A stretch of 64,000 nt of DNA from contig DDXA01000003.1 of assembly GCA_002347725.1 (NCBI GenBank), positions 124,001 through 188,000 on the forward strand. The letters are read 5' to 3'. The stretch comes from Actinobacteria bacterium UBA2272 (GTDB taxonomy: Bacteria; Actinomycetota; Coriobacteriia; Anaerosomatales; Anaerosomataceae). Below are positions 46,075 to 59,822 of the stretch, in pieces; the first letter of the stretch is position 1, and every line of letters starts with the position of its first letter. The position numbers and the translations under genes are program-made. The notes below the pieces were generated by a model. The model was given only the letters and a program-made list of their open reading frames with translations, was not told the DNA's origin and did no database searches.

Positions 46075-46755
46075 ATGGACAGAGCGACGCTCGCTTCGGC
46101 TATCGACCAGACACTGCTCAAGCCGACCGTAGGCTACCAGGCCGCCGCAGCGTGGATGGAGCAGAGCGCGGAGCACGGCTTTGCGACCCTGTGCGTGTCT
46201 CCGTTCCTCGTGCCGCTCGCAGCCCAACGGCTCAGTGGCGGGGCCACGCGCGTGTGCTCGGTATCCGGGTTCCCGCTCGGGTATGCGAACACGGAGTCGA
46301 AGGCCGAGGAGTCGGCGCACCTGGTGCAGCTCGGCTGCCACGAGGTCGACATGGTGCTCAACTACGCTGCGCTGCTCGAGGGAGACGACGCGTTCGTCCT
46401 CGACGACATCGCCGCGGTGGTGCGCACCGTGGCCGCCGCTTCGCACGGCGCCGCGATCGTGAAGGTGATACTGGAGACCGGCAACCTCAACGAGGCGCAG
46501 ATAGCGCGGGCGTGCGGGCTTGCTGTTGAGGCGGGCGCGCACTTCGTCAAGACATCCACCGGCTTCGGCCCGCGTGGCGCGTCGGTCGAGGACGTCGTGC
46601 TGATGCGGGCGACCGTGGGCCCCGACATCGGCGTGAAGGCCGCTGGCGGCATCCGCGACCTCGACACCGCGCTCGCGATGATCGAGGCCGGGGCCTCGCG
46701 CATCGGCACCTCCTCGGGGATCGAGATCCTCGAGGCGTTCGACGCGCGCGGGTAA
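46075..46755 (+). CDS. deoC: Deoxyribose-phosphate aldolase
   Basis: DeoC cleaves 2-deoxyribose-5-phosphate into glyceraldehyde-3-phosphate and acetaldehyde. The 226-residue protein has the Schiff-base lysine K159 in FVKTSTGF and K188 in GVKAAGGIRD. Start MDRATLASAIDQTLLKP is typical. It starts 2 bp after era; inserting deoC between era and recO pairs it with cdd in nucleoside salvage. Confidence 0.96.
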   Translation: MDRATLASAIDQTLLKPTVGYQAAAAWMEQSAEHGFATLCVSPFLVPLAAQRLSGGATRVCSVSGFPLGYANTESKAEESAHLVQLGCHEVDMVLNYAALLEGDDAFVLDDIAAVVRTVAAASHGAAIVKVILETGNLNEAQIARACGLAVEAGAHFVKTSTGFGPRGASVEDVVLMRATVGPDIGVKAAGGIRDLDTALAMIEAGASRIGTSSGIEILEAFDARG

Positions 46756-46761
46756 GTCCAC

Positions 46762-47517
46762 ATGCCGAGCTACCGTGTCCGGGCCCTCGCGCTCAAGAAG
46801 ACCAAGCTCGGCGAGTCCGACCTTATCGTGACGCTCCTGTCCGAGGACGGCTGCCAGGTGCGAGCCGTCGCCAAGGGCGCGCGCAAGCCCGGCTCCCGGT
46901 TCGGCGCGCGCGTCGAACCGTACACCGTGGGTGACTTCATGCTCTCGACCGGCCGGACGCTCGACGTGATCACCGACGCGCAGACGGCTGAGAGCCACCA
47001 GCACATCCGGGAAGACTACGACCGCGCTCAGGCGGCATCGGTCGTCGCCGATGTGCTCGACAAGATCTCGGTGGAGTGTCAGACCGAGGAGCGGCTCTTC
47101 GGCCTTGCCGTAGCCACGCTCGGGGCGCTTCAGGCTGCCGACGGCGATGACCTGCTCGCGCTCACCGTGGCGTTTCTCGTCAAGGCGATGGCGATGCACG
47201 GGTATCGACCCCAGTTCGATGCGTGTCCCGTATGTGGCGGACCCGTCCATACCTGCGAGGAGCGCTTCTCGCTCGAGGCGGGCGGACCGCTGTGTGAGGG
47301 CTGCGAGGCGGCAGCGGCCGAGACGGCGCGCATGACCCCGGGAGCCCGCAACGCGCTCGTCGCGCTTCTGGGCGCGACGATGGCCGAGGTTCCCGGCCTG
47401 CGCGTACCGCGCCCCGTGTTGCTGGACGCCTTCGGTCTCATGCGCGCGTTCGTGGGCTACCACCTGCCCGCGCGGTGCCGGGCGCTCGACCTGTTCGCCG
47501 CGGCGGTCGGGCGCTGA
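46762..47517 (+). CDS. recO: DNA repair protein RecO
   Basis: RecO anneals single strands and loads RecA in the RecFOR pathway. The 251-residue protein has an N-terminal OB fold (ALKKTKLGESDLIVTLLSEDG) and a helical part with a four-Cys zinc site (CPVCGG ... CEGC). It starts 6 bp after deoC. Its end lies only 9 bp from the end of the convergent ppx gene, leaving no room for a separate terminator. Confidence 0.95.
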   Translation: MPSYRVRALALKKTKLGESDLIVTLLSEDGCQVRAVAKGARKPGSRFGARVEPYTVGDFMLSTGRTLDVITDAQTAESHQHIREDYDRAQAASVVADVLDKISVECQTEERLFGLAVATLGALQAADGDDLLALTVAFLVKAMAMHGYRPQFDACPVCGGPVHTCEERFSLEAGGPLCEGCEAAAAETARMTPGARNALVALLGATMAEVPGLRVPRPVLLDAFGLMRAFVGYHLPARCRALDLFAAAVGR

Positions 47518-47526
47518 CACCTGCCG

Positions 47527-49059
47527 TCAGCGGCGCGCCACGATCTCGATCCGCGTGCCGAGGGAGCGGGCGAGGAGTTCTGACTTGGCGTCGGCGCCGT
47601 AGAGCTCGACTGCCAGGTCGCCGGCTCCGTGTGCGATCACTCTCAGCACGTGCGGGCCGGACTCGAGACTGACCGACGTCACGCGGCCGGTCTGCGAGCG
47701 GTCGAGTCCGTCGGCGATACGTACGATGCCCGCCAGCAGCCGCACGAGATCACGATCCTCCTCGGCTATGCGTGTCCACGCTTCGTGTGACGCTTTGGGG
47801 AGCGAGCCCCGGTGGTACCGGGCGATCGCTGCGACGATAGCGACCTCGCGGGCGGTGAGGCCTGCAAGCGGCGCGTGGATGATGAGGTGCCACGAATGAC
47901 GGTGGTGCTTGTCGTGGCCGATGAAGTAGCCGACGTCGTGGAGGATGGCCGCCACCTCGAGCAGCTCGCGAGCGCGAGCGTCGAGGAGCGGACGCCCCGG
48001 TGCGAGCGCATCGAAGATCTGGAGCGCGTGTCCGGTGACGTGCGCCGAGTGATCGACGTCGAAACGGCATCGCTCGCCGAAGCGAAGCGCCACGTCTCGC
48101 AGCGGCACCGGCGCGCTGTCGCGCCCGAGCCGCGCGATCGTGTCGAGCAGGATGCCTTCGCGAAGCCCTTTCTGGTTGGCGACGAGCCGCTCGGCTCCCA
48201 GCAGGTGCATCAGCTCCGTCACGACCACGCTCCCGGGTACCGCCGTGTCGGCGCGGTACGACGCGAGACCGGGAACCCTGGCACGCGCGGCGCTTCGCAT
48301 AGCCGCCAGACGCGCGGAGATCTCGGCCACCTCGGATGCGGAGACCTCGGCTCCCTGGAGCGTGACGGGCGTCTGGCCCCGGTCTGCCGCCGCAACGCCG
48401 ACCAGTGACGTTATCGTGCCGCCGCTGCCGATGACCGTCTGGATCTGCGGGGCGGTGTCACCGAACTCGGATGCCAGCGCCAGACGCACCTCGGCGCGCA
48501 GCCGCTTGAGAGCACCTGCCGACGGCGGGTCCTCATCGGCCGGAAGCCCGGCGAGCAGCCGCACCGCGCCGAGCGGGAGCGAGTGCACGGCGGTGATCTG
48601 TCCGCCGAGGGCGAAGACGACCTCGAGTGAGCCGCCGCCGATGTCGAGAACGCACGCGGGGTCGGGGAGGTCGAAGTTGGCCGCCGCGCTCGCGAAGGCC
48701 AGGTGACCTTCCGTCTCGCCGTCGACGATCTCGATGTCGAGTCCCAGCCGCTCGCGCACGAGAGAGAGGAACTCGTCGCTGTTTGACGCCGTGCGAACGG
48801 CGGCGGTCGCGACCGCACGAACGGTGGTGGCGCCCCGCGATTCGGCCACCGCCAGCAGCGTCCCGAGCGCCTCGATCGACGCCGCGATGCGGTCGCTAGC
48901 GATCGCGCCGGTGTCGGTCAGGCCGGCGCCGAGGCGCGTCTGGAAGCGCTCGTCGTCGATGACACGGTGGCTGCCGTCGAGTGCGACCTCCGCGACCACG
49001 CCGCGAATGGAGTTGGAGCCGATGTCGATGACGGCCACGCGAAACGGGCGAGCGGGCAC
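47527..49059 (-). CDS. ppx: Ppx/GppA phosphatase with HD domain
   Basis: The 510-residue protein resembles exopolyphosphatase/guanosine pentaphosphatase: N-terminal actin-like fold with VAVIDIGSNSIRGVVAEV, GETEGHLAF, LDIGGGSLEVV and VIGSGGT, then a C-terminal HD-type region (HVTGHALQIFD, AAILHDVGYFIGHDKHHRHS). It degrades polyphosphate and perhaps pppGpp; the exact substrate cannot be told. GTG 49059 has AGGAGG spaced correctly on the - strand. It is divergent from glyQ. Confidence 0.92.
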   Translation of the reverse strand: MPARPFRVAVIDIGSNSIRGVVAEVALDGSHRVIDDERFQTRLGAGLTDTGAIASDRIAASIEALGTLLAVAESRGATTVRAVATAAVRTASNSDEFLSLVRERLGLDIEIVDGETEGHLAFASAAANFDLPDPACVLDIGGGSLEVVFALGGQITAVHSLPLGAVRLLAGLPADEDPPSAGALKRLRAEVRLALASEFGDTAPQIQTVIGSGGTITSLVGVAAADRGQTPVTLQGAEVSASEVAEISARLAAMRSAARARVPGLASYRADTAVPGSVVVTELMHLLGAERLVANQKGLREGILLDTIARLGRDSAPVPLRDVALRFGERCRFDVDHSAHVTGHALQIFDALAPGRPLLDARARELLEVAAILHDVGYFIGHDKHHRHSWHLIIHAPLAGLTAREVAIVAAIARYHRGSLPKASHEAWTRIAEEDRDLVRLLAGIVRIADGLDRSQTGRVTSVSLESGPHVLRVIAHGAGDLAVELYGADAKSELLARSLGTRIEIVARR

Positions 49060-49147
49060 GAATCCTCCTAGGTGAGAGCCTCACGGTACCACGCGTGCGA
49101 CGCCTGCGGCGGTCGAGCTCGTCCGCGACCGCGGGGCGCGGCTGGTG

Positions 49148-49153
49148 TACACT
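49148..49153 (+). promoter_or_regulatory. Candidate -10 element for glyQS
   Basis: TACACT (49148-49153) lies 63 bp before the glyQ GTG in the divergent gap with ppx; the -35 is weak. A 6-bp hairpin (CCCGGC 49177-49182 with GCCGGG 49189-49194) follows, but no T-box features are present. Confidence 0.35.
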
Positions 49154-49215
49154 GTCTGCCACGCTCGGCACGCTGACCCGGCACTGTCGCCGGGCACGAG
49201 GATTCGGGGACTTCA

Positions 49216-50099
<884 letters not shown>

Positions 50100-50103
<4 letters not shown>

Positions 50104-52172
50104 GCCGCGACCTGCTGCTTGAGATCGGCGTGGAAGAGATACCGTCGGCACCGCTCTATGACGCTGTGACCCAACTCAAGGCCCGCGCCGCGACAGCGCT
50201 CGACGCCGCGCGTCTGTCGTACGGCACCATCGCCTCGTACGGAGCGCCACGACGGCTCGCGCTCGTGGTCACCGGCCTGGCCGAGCGCCAGAGCGACCTG
50301 TCGCTCAAGGTCAAAGGCCCCGCGGTCAAGTCGGCCTTCGATGCCGACGGGAACCCCACGAAGGCCGCCGAGGGTTTTGCCCGCAGCCGCGGCATGGGCG
50401 TCGAGGACCTGGTGACCGAAGAGGCCGGGGGCGGGGAGTACCTCTTCGCGCTCGTCGAGGAAGCCGGGCGTGGCGCCGAAGACGTCCTTCCGGACCTGCT
50501 CGGCACGCTCATCGGCGATCTGGACTGGGCCAAGTCCATGCGCTGGGGTAGTGGCACGACACGCTTCATCCGGCCGGTGCGGTGGATCGTCGCGTTGTAC
50601 GGCTCGGTCGTCGTTCCGGTCGCGTTCGGTGGGGTCGAGGCCGGCCGCACCACCGTCGGTCATCGCTTCCTGGCAGGCCCGATCGACATCGACTATGCCG
50701 GGGCCTACCACGAGACGCTCCGCTCGGTGATGGTCGTTGCCGACGCCGAGGAGCGTGCCGAGTCCATTCGGGACGCCATCGACGCCGCAGCGGGTTCGCT
50801 TGGCGCGCGTGCGGTCGTCCCGGAGAAGACGTTTGCCGAGGTCGTCAACCTCGTGGAGTGGCCGAGCGTGGGTATCGGCCGGTTCGACGACGAGTTCCTC
50901 AGCGTCCCGCGCGAGATCGTCGAGGAAGCTATGGAGAGCCACCAGCGGTACTTCCCGGTGGAGAACGCGGCAGGCGACCTGCTCGCGCGCTTCCTCGTGG
51001 TCCACAACGGGGACCCCGGTCGCACCGATGCGATCATCGCAGGTCATGAGCGGGTCATCCGTGCCCGGCTGGCCGACGCGGCGTTCTTCTACCGTGAGGA
51101 CCTGGCCAGACCGCTCGAGAGCTACGTGCACGATCTCGAGTCCATCGTCTTCCACGACAAGCTCGGCTCACTCGGCGCCAAGGTCGCCCGTATCGAGGCG
51201 CTCGCGCGATCGCTGGCCGCAGCCGCCGACACGCCGCCCGACGAAGCCGCCTACGCCGTCCGTGCCGCGCACCTCGCCAAAGCGGACCTCGTCACGCACG
51301 CCGTCATCGAGTTCACGTCGCTGCAGGGCGTCATGGGTATGCGCTACGCCCTCGCCGCCGGTGAAGCGCCGGAGGTAGCCGAGGCGATCGTGGATCATTA
51401 CCGTCCCCGTTTCGCGGGCGATGCGCTGCCGCGAAGCCGTGCGGGCAAGCTCGTGTCGATCGCCGACAAGCTCGACACCATCGTCGGTATCTTCGCGATC
51501 GGGCAGGGCCCCACCGGCTCGGCCGACCCCTATGCGCTGCGCCGCTCGGCGATCGGCATCTTGACGATGATCGTCGATGGTGGCGTCCGTCTCGATCTCG
51601 ATAGTGCCATCGCCGACGCGCTGGCCGGCTACAAGGGTGCCATCGCCGGACTCGATCCCAACGAGGCGGGTGGGGTGGTCAAGGCGTTCTTCGACGGCCG
51701 GCTCGCCGTCATGCTGCGCGACCGCGGCTTCGCGCATGACGAGGTGGACGCGGTCATGGCCGTGGCCTCGGCAGACCCCGCCGACACGCTCGCGCGCACC
51801 CGCGCGCTTGCGGCATTCCGCGCCACCGACGCCGGCGCCGACCTCTCGGTGGCGTTCAAGCGCGCCGGCAACCTGGCCGACGCTTCGGCGGGGACCATTC
51901 CGGATGCGTCGATCATGGGTGCCGAGGAGTCGGTGCTCGCGGGCTCGCTCGATAGCGCCTACGGGCGGATCCGGGCGCTTATGACCGTCGACGGCGACTA
52001 CGATGCCGCGCTCGCCGCGCTCGCGGACCTGCGCGGGCCCGTGGACGCCTTCTTCGAGGCCGTGCTCGTCATGGACCCCGACGAGCGTCTCAGGAACAAC
52101 CGCCTCGCGCTGCTGAACCGCCTGACCGGGCTGTTCGCCGACTTCGCCGACTTCGGCAGATTGACGGGGTAG
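50100..52172 (+). CDS. glyS: Glycyl-tRNA synthetase beta subunit
   Basis: The 690-residue beta subunit binds tRNA-Gly. It starts [16 protein letters not shown] and has [25 protein letters not shown] and the central [16 protein letters not shown] segment; the C-terminus is an anticodon-binding helical region. It is coupled to glyQ by an ATGA overlap. The PPDK regulator follows by 4 bp, so glyQS may be read through into that gene. Confidence 0.97.
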
Positions 52173-52176
52173 GACC

Positions 52177-52995
52177 GTGCGGCCACGAGCTGTCACCATC
52201 CATGTGCTGTCCGACTCGCTGGGCGAGACGGGGGAGACCGTGGCGCTTGCAGCGATCTCGCAGTTCAAGCCCAACGCATTCAAGATCGAGCGGCTGCCGA
52301 AGGTGACCACCCCCGAGGAACTCCGCACGCTCGTCCGCAAGCACTGCGGCGACGAGTGCCTCTTCTTCTACACGCTCGTCAACCAACCGCTGCGTGGCGA
52401 GATGTCACGCCTGATGGAGAGCGGTGTCGTCGGCGTGGACCTGCTCGGCCCGGCGATCGCGCGGCTGACGCAGATCAGCGGCAGCCAGCCCACCGGGGAG
52501 GCGGGCCGCATACGCCGCACCGACGAGGGGTACTTCGACCGCATCGAGGCCATGGAGTTCGCCGTGCGTCACGACGACGGACGCAACCCCCAGGAGCTCG
52601 GGCAGGCCGATATCGTGCTGCTCGGCGTATCGCGCACGTCCAAGACCCCGATCGCGATGTACCTTGCGTTCAAGGGATGGAAGGTGGCAAACGTGGCGCT
52701 CGCGCCGGGTACCGAGCCGCCGCCTGAGATCTACGAGCTCGACCCGCGTCGCGTGTTCGGGCTGATCACCACCGTGGACGTCCTCCATACGATCCGCACC
52801 GAGCGGATGAAGGAACTCGGCGGTTACGTGCCGGGCTATGCGGACCGAGTCGCTATCGAGGCCGAGCTGGCCGAGGCGCGCAAGGTGATGCGCCGTATCG
52901 GCTGTCTCGTGGTGCACACCGACAATCGCGCCGTGGAGGAGTCGGCACAGGAGATCTTGCGGCACATCGGCGTGGGGTACGAGACGCTCGACTGA
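52177..52995 (+). CDS. ppsR: PPDK regulatory protein (bifunctional kinase/phosphorylase)
   Basis: The 272-residue DUF299 protein phosphorylates a Thr of pyruvate phosphate dikinase with ADP and removes it with phosphate. The P-loop-like motif GVSRTSKTP (150-158) and N-terminal HVLSDSLGETGE are diagnostic. ppdK lies 107 bp downstream with its own promoter, so target and regulator are adjacent. The family also contains PEP synthase regulators; the neighbour decides for PPDK. Confidence 0.93.
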   Translation: MRPRAVTIHVLSDSLGETGETVALAAISQFKPNAFKIERLPKVTTPEELRTLVRKHCGDECLFFYTLVNQPLRGEMSRLMESGVVGVDLLGPAIARLTQISGSQPTGEAGRIRRTDEGYFDRIEAMEFAVRHDDGRNPQELGQADIVLLGVSRTSKTPIAMYLAFKGWKVANVALAPGTEPPPEIYELDPRRVFGLITTVDVLHTIRTERMKELGGYVPGYADRVAIEAELAEARKVMRRIGCLVVHTDNRAVEESAQEILRHIGVGYETLD

Positions 52996-53028
52996 CATCC
53001 CGCATCGCGCCGCGAGGGCGGCGGCCGC

Positions 53029-53057
53029 TTATCCGGGCCCGCACGGTACGCTATCAT
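53029..53057 (+). promoter_or_regulatory. Promoter of ppdK
   Basis: TTATCC (53029-53034) and TATCAT (53052-53057) are 17 bp apart, in the 107-bp gap upstream of ppdK. The leader is about 40 nt and carries a GAGGGAG ribosome-binding site near the TTG start. Confidence 0.55.
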
Positions 53058-53102
53058 TTGGTCACATCCCCCGGGGGGTCTGTACGAGAGAGAGGGAGCG
53101 AG

Positions 53103-55820
<2,718 letters not shown>

Positions 55821-55886
55821 GGCGGTGGCGGGAGGCGTTGCCGATGAGTCCGGCATAGCGCCCACACGTGCGAGAGGACGTATCAC

Positions 55887-55920
55887 GGGCCGCGTCAGGC
55901 GTTCGCGCTTGACGCGGCTC
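55887..55920 (+). terminator. UUCG-tetraloop terminator after ppdK
   Basis: A 13-bp stem (55889-55901 with 55906-55918, one G-T pair) closes a TTCG loop. It lies 68 bp after the ppdK stop and 17 bp before the ATPase start, followed by CTCTCGC rather than a T-tract. Confidence 0.65.
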
Positions 55921-55936
55921 TCGCATAGGTGAATCG

Positions 55937-58747
55937 TTGCGCATTATGGTCTCGCCCAGGGAAGACACGCAGACGACGCTCGTCTGCGACTCACATGGTT
56001 GCCACGCCGTCCACCGTGATGACGTATACGAGACCCTCGGGACCCACCCGAACGGTCTTTCCGAGGAAGAAGCAGCCCTTCGGCTCGAGCAGTACGGCCC
56101 CAACCAGCTCCGTGAGGTCAGAGGCAAGCCGCTCGTGCTGAAGTTCCTCGAGAACTTCTACCATCTCTTCGCCCTCATGCTGTGGGTGGGCGGAGCACTC
56201 GCGTTCGTCGGGAAGATGCCCGAACTCGGATGGGCCATCTTCGTCGTCATCGTGATCAACGCCGTCTTCTCCTTCTGGCAGGAGTTCAAGGCGGAGAGGG
56301 CCACAGAGGCACTCAAGCGCATGATGCCTCGCAAGGCGAAGGTGATGCGCGAAGGGCAGACCAGGGAAGTGATGGCCGCCGAGATCGTGCCCGGCGACAT
56401 CATGGTTCTCGGCGAGGGAGACGCCATCTCCGCGGACGGGCGTCTGGTCGAGGAGTTCGAGCTGCGAACCAACAACGCCACGCTGACCGGAGAGTCCGAG
56501 CCGGTCAGAAAGACGTCATCACCGGCGAGTGACACCTCTCTCACCGAAGTGGAGATGCCCAACCTGGTCTTCGCCGGCACGTCGGTGGCGTACGGCAACG
56601 GTCGCGCCGTCGTGTTCGCAACCGGGATGCAGACGCAGTTCGGCAAGATCGCCAGGCTGACGCAGTCGGTGAAGACCGAGCTCTCACCGCTTCAGATCGA
56701 GATGCAGCGCATCGTGAAGATCGTTGCGGTCTTAGCGACACTGCTCGGCGTCTCGTTCTTCGTTCTGGGCACGCTCGTTGCCGACCTCACCGTGATTCAG
56801 GGCTTCGTATTCGCCGTTGGCATCATCGTGGCCAATGTCCCCGAGGGGATGCTGCCGACGGTCACGCTTGCGTTGGCCATCGGCGTGCAGCGCATGGCCG
56901 GCCGCCACGCGCTCATCAAGAAGCTGTCCTCGGTCGAGACGCTTGGGTCCACCACGGTGATATGCACGGACAAGACCGGCACCCTGACCAAGAACGAGAT
57001 GACCGTGCGTGAGGTGTGGGTCGACGGCCGTCGGATCCAGGTGAGCGGCGCGGGTTACGAGCCCGTCGGAGAGTTCACATCGGACAGCCAGCCGGTCCGT
57101 CCCGATCGTCGGCAGGCGCTCGAGCTGCTCCTGCGTGCGGCGGCGCTTGCGAACAACGCCCGTCTGGTTCGGCCCTCCGGCGATGCCGGGGGCTGGGGAG
57201 TGCTCGGCGATCCCACCGAGGCCGCGCTGCTCGTGGCAGCCCGAAAGGGCCTCGTCGATGAGGTCGAAGCCTCCTCCCTCGAGCGCCGTGTATTCGAGCT
57301 GCCATTCGACTCGGTGCGCAAACGCATGACGACGGTTCACGAGCACGGTAGTGGGCGGGTCGCGTATGTGAAGGGTGCGCCGCGGGAGATCCTCGGTCTA
57401 TCGACGAGCATCGCGACCGAATCCGGGCCCCGGCCGCTGAGCACGGCGGACCGCGAGCGCGTGATCGCGACGAATGACGACTTCGCGCGCGACGGCCTCC
57501 GGGTACTGGCGATGGCCTATCGTGACCTACCGTCCGATGCTGCCGAATACACACCGGAGGAGACCGAACGCGAGTTGGTCTTCATCGGGCTGATGGCGAT
57601 GCAGGACCCGCCGCGCGACGAGGTGTCCACAGCCGTCGACCGGTGCCGCAGCGCGGGTATCCGGATCATCATGATCACCGGCGACTACGGCCTGACTGCC
57701 GAGTCGATCGCGCGCCGCATCGGCATCATCGAAGGTCCACAGGCGGACATCGTCACCGGCGGCGACCTCAACTCGATGTCGGACGAGCAGCTCGCGGAAC
57801 AACTGGCGCGCGAGGACGTGCTCTTCGCTCGCGTGTCCCCCGAGCACAAGATGCGCATCGCACTGGCGCTGAAGTCGCTCGGCCATGTCGTGGCGATGAC
57901 CGGCGACGGCGTGAATGACGCGCCGGCGCTCAAGGCGGCGGATATCGGCGTTGCCATGGGCGTCGCCGGAACCGACGTGGCCAAAGAGGCTGCGGAGATG
58001 ATCCTCACCGACGACAACTTCGCGAGCATCGTTCATGCAGTCGAGGAGGGGCGCGCGGTCTACGACAATATCCGTCGCTTCATTCGCTACATCCTTACAA
58101 GCAACATCCCGGAGATCGTCCCGTTCCTCGTCTTCGTGATGTTCCGGGTTCCGCTGCCGCTCACGGTCCTACAGATACTCGCCATCGACCTCGGCACCGA
58201 TCTGCTGCCGGCACTCGCGCTTGGAACGGAACCGCCGGAACCGGGCGTCATGCAGCGAAAGCCGCGGAGCCGTACCGAGCGCCTGCTCAACAAGAGCGTG
58301 CTGCTACGCGCGTACCTGTTCCTGGGGCCGATTCAGGCCGCGGCAGCGCTTTCGGCGTTCTTCTTCAAGTACTGGCAGAACGGCTGGCGGCCTGGCATGG
58401 AGATGGCTTCCAGCGGTCCGGTATACGAGCAGGCCATCACGATGACGCTTGCAGCGGTCGTGATGACGCAGATCGGCAACGCGCTCACACAGCGCACGAA
58501 CCGCGAATCGGTGTTCAAGGTGGGTCTGTTCACGAATCGCCTGCTGTGGTGGGGTATCATCGTGGAGGTCGCCGTCATTCTCATGCTCGTGTACGTTCCG
58601 CCGCTTCAGCAGCTCTTCGGGCACGGCCCCCTCGGGGTCCAGGACTGGCTGCTACTCACCGCCCTCAGCCCTGTGTTGCTGCTGGCCGATGAGACGCGGA
58701 AGTACTTCGTGAGACGCCGTGACCGCAGGGCCGAGGAGGGGCAGTGA
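55937..58747 (+). CDS. P-type cation ATPase, Na,K-ATPase-like (P2C)
   Basis: The 936-residue ATPase has the phosphorylated Asp D345 in DKTGTLTKNEMT, the TGESEPV actuator motif, and GDGVNDAPALKAADIG. Ion-site helices match the Na,K-ATPase type: NVPEGMLPTVTL (E303), SNIPEIVPF (E726) and IDLGTDLLPAL (D751, D755). This points to Na+ and/or K+ or H+ transport rather than heavy metals. The extreme N-terminus has a Cys/His cluster (C17, H20, C22, H23, H26). TTG 55937 has AGGTGA 5 bp upstream; ATG 55946 is the alternative. It overlaps trkA by 4 bp. Confidence 0.93.
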   Translation: MRIMVSPREDTQTTLVCDSHGCHAVHRDDVYETLGTHPNGLSEEEAALRLEQYGPNQLREVRGKPLVLKFLENFYHLFALMLWVGGALAFVGKMPELGWAIFVVIVINAVFSFWQEFKAERATEALKRMMPRKAKVMREGQTREVMAAEIVPGDIMVLGEGDAISADGRLVEEFELRTNNATLTGESEPVRKTSSPASDTSLTEVEMPNLVFAGTSVAYGNGRAVVFATGMQTQFGKIARLTQSVKTELSPLQIEMQRIVKIVAVLATLLGVSFFVLGTLVADLTVIQGFVFAVGIIVANVPEGMLPTVTLALAIGVQRMAGRHALIKKLSSVETLGSTTVICTDKTGTLTKNEMTVREVWVDGRRIQVSGAGYEPVGEFTSDSQPVRPDRRQALELLLRAAALANNARLVRPSGDAGGWGVLGDPTEAALLVAARKGLVDEVEASSLERRVFELPFDSVRKRMTTVHEHGSGRVAYVKGAPREILGLSTSIATESGPRPLSTADRERVIATNDDFARDGLRVLAMAYRDLPSDAAEYTPEETERELVFIGLMAMQDPPRDEVSTAVDRCRSAGIRIIMITGDYGLTAESIARRIGIIEGPQADIVTGGDLNSMSDEQLAEQLAREDVLFARVSPEHKMRIALALKSLGHVVAMTGDGVNDAPALKAADIGVAMGVAGTDVAKEAAEMILTDDNFASIVHAVEEGRAVYDNIRRFIRYILTSNIPEIVPFLVFVMFRVPLPLTVLQILAIDLGTDLLPALALGTEPPEPGVMQRKPRSRTERLLNKSVLLRAYLFLGPIQAAAALSAFFFKYWQNGWRPGMEMASSGPVYEQAITMTLAAVVMTQIGNALTQRTNRESVFKVGLFTNRLLWWGIIVEVAVILMLVYVPPLQQLFGHGPLGVQDWLLLTALSPVLLLADETRKYFVRRRDRRAEEGQ

Positions 58748-59391
58748 AGGTCATCATCGCGGGTTGTGGACGAGTGGGCTCGTTGCTTGCGGCGAAGTTC
58801 TCCGCCGAGGGCCACGACGTGGCGATCATCGACAAGGACCCCACTGCGTTCGCACGACTCGGGACGACCTTCTCGGGTACGACGATCACCGGCATCGTCT
58901 TCGACAAAGACGTCCTCGACAAGGCCGCCGCCGATAAGGCCGACGCGTTCGTCTCGGTCACGAGCGGAGACAACTCAAACATCGTTTCGGCCACCATCGC
59001 CCGCCGTGTCTACCGGATCCCGAACGTGGTGGCGCGAATCTTCGACCCACGGCGTGCCGACATCTATCGACGCCTGGGAATCGTGACCGTATCGTCGGTG
59101 TCGTGGGCGTCCAATGAGATCATGTCACTCGTACTCCACCGTGATCTAGTGAGAGACGTCTCCCTCGGCGACGGTGAAGTGCAGCTGGTCAAGTCATCGC
59201 TGCCGCCCCGCCTCAGCGGTCATAGCGTTCGTGACCTCACCATCTCTGGTGAGGTGACCGTTGTCGCGATCGTCAGGGGAGGGAAGTCGTTCTTGCCCAC
59301 CGATGCCACAGCTTTCCACGATGGTGACATCGTGGAACTGGCAGTCCTCACGAGTTCGATGTCCCGTCTCACGTCGATGATCGCGCCGTAG
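58744..59391 (+). CDS. trkA: TrkA-type K+ regulatory protein (RCK_N + RCK_C)
   Basis: The 215-residue protein has an RCK_N Rossmann domain (VIIAGCGRVGSLLA, VAIIDKDP) and a C-terminal RCK_C domain (about 140-215). TrkA/KtrA proteins gate K+ channels or transporters by nucleotide binding. No TrkH or KtrB membrane partner is adjacent. GTG 58744 overlaps the ATPase stop by 4 bp, so it is co-translated with the ATPase. Confidence 0.9.
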   Translation: MKVIIAGCGRVGSLLAAKFSAEGHDVAIIDKDPTAFARLGTTFSGTTITGIVFDKDVLDKAAADKADAFVSVTSGDNSNIVSATIARRVYRIPNVVARIFDPRRADIYRRLGIVTVSSVSWASNEIMSLVLHRDLVRDVSLGDGEVQLVKSSLPPRLSGHSVRDLTISGEVTVVAIVRGGKSFLPTDATAFHDGDIVELAVLTSSMSRLTSMIAP

Positions 59392-59401
59392 GAGGTCTTC
59401 C

Positions 59402-59809
59402 ATGAGGGTCGTCATAGTCGGCGGCGGCAAGGTCGGCTCAAACCTTGCGCTGATGATGGGACGTGAGGGTCACGATGTGACGCTCGTGGAGATCGACCGG
59501 GACAAGTGCACGGTGCTCGGCGAGAACCTGAGCGACGTCCGCGTGATGTGCGGCGACGGCGACGAGCCCACCGTATTGGAGGCCGCCGACATTCGGGCTG
59601 CCGACGTCGTGGTGGCCGCAACCGGCGACGACGAGGACAATCTCGTGGTCTGCCTGCTTGCCAAGGCCGAGTACGAGACCGGCCTCACGATGGCGCGAGT
59701 CAGCAATCCCAAGAACGAGTGGCTGTTCACACCGCTCTTCGGCGTGGATGTGCCGGTCTCCCAGACGTCCATGATCGCCAGTCTCTTGCGCGAGCATGTG
59801 CCCGGCTAG
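59402..59809 (+). CDS. Short TrkA-N protein (RCK_N only)
   Basis: This 135-residue protein has only the RCK_N domain: VVIVGGGKVGSNLALMM, TLVEIDRDKC, CGDGDEPTVLEAA and DVVVAATGDDEDN. The RCK_C domain is missing, but the end is a normal stop rather than a break. It starts 10 bp after the first trkA. In some Trk systems two TrkA-type proteins act together. Which transporter it serves is unknown. Confidence 0.85.
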   Translation: MRVVIVGGGKVGSNLALMMGREGHDVTLVEIDRDKCTVLGENLSDVRVMCGDGDEPTVLEAADIRAADVVVAATGDDEDNLVVCLLAKAEYETGLTMARVSNPKNEWLFTPLFGVDVPVSQTSMIASLLREHVPG

Positions 59810-59822
59810 CGCGGAGGACGAC

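Noticed and set aside
49153..49215. T-box riboswitch before glyQS
   Set aside because: The leader is only about 60 nt, without stem I/antiterminator or the conserved T-box sequence; one 6-bp hairpin is all that is present.
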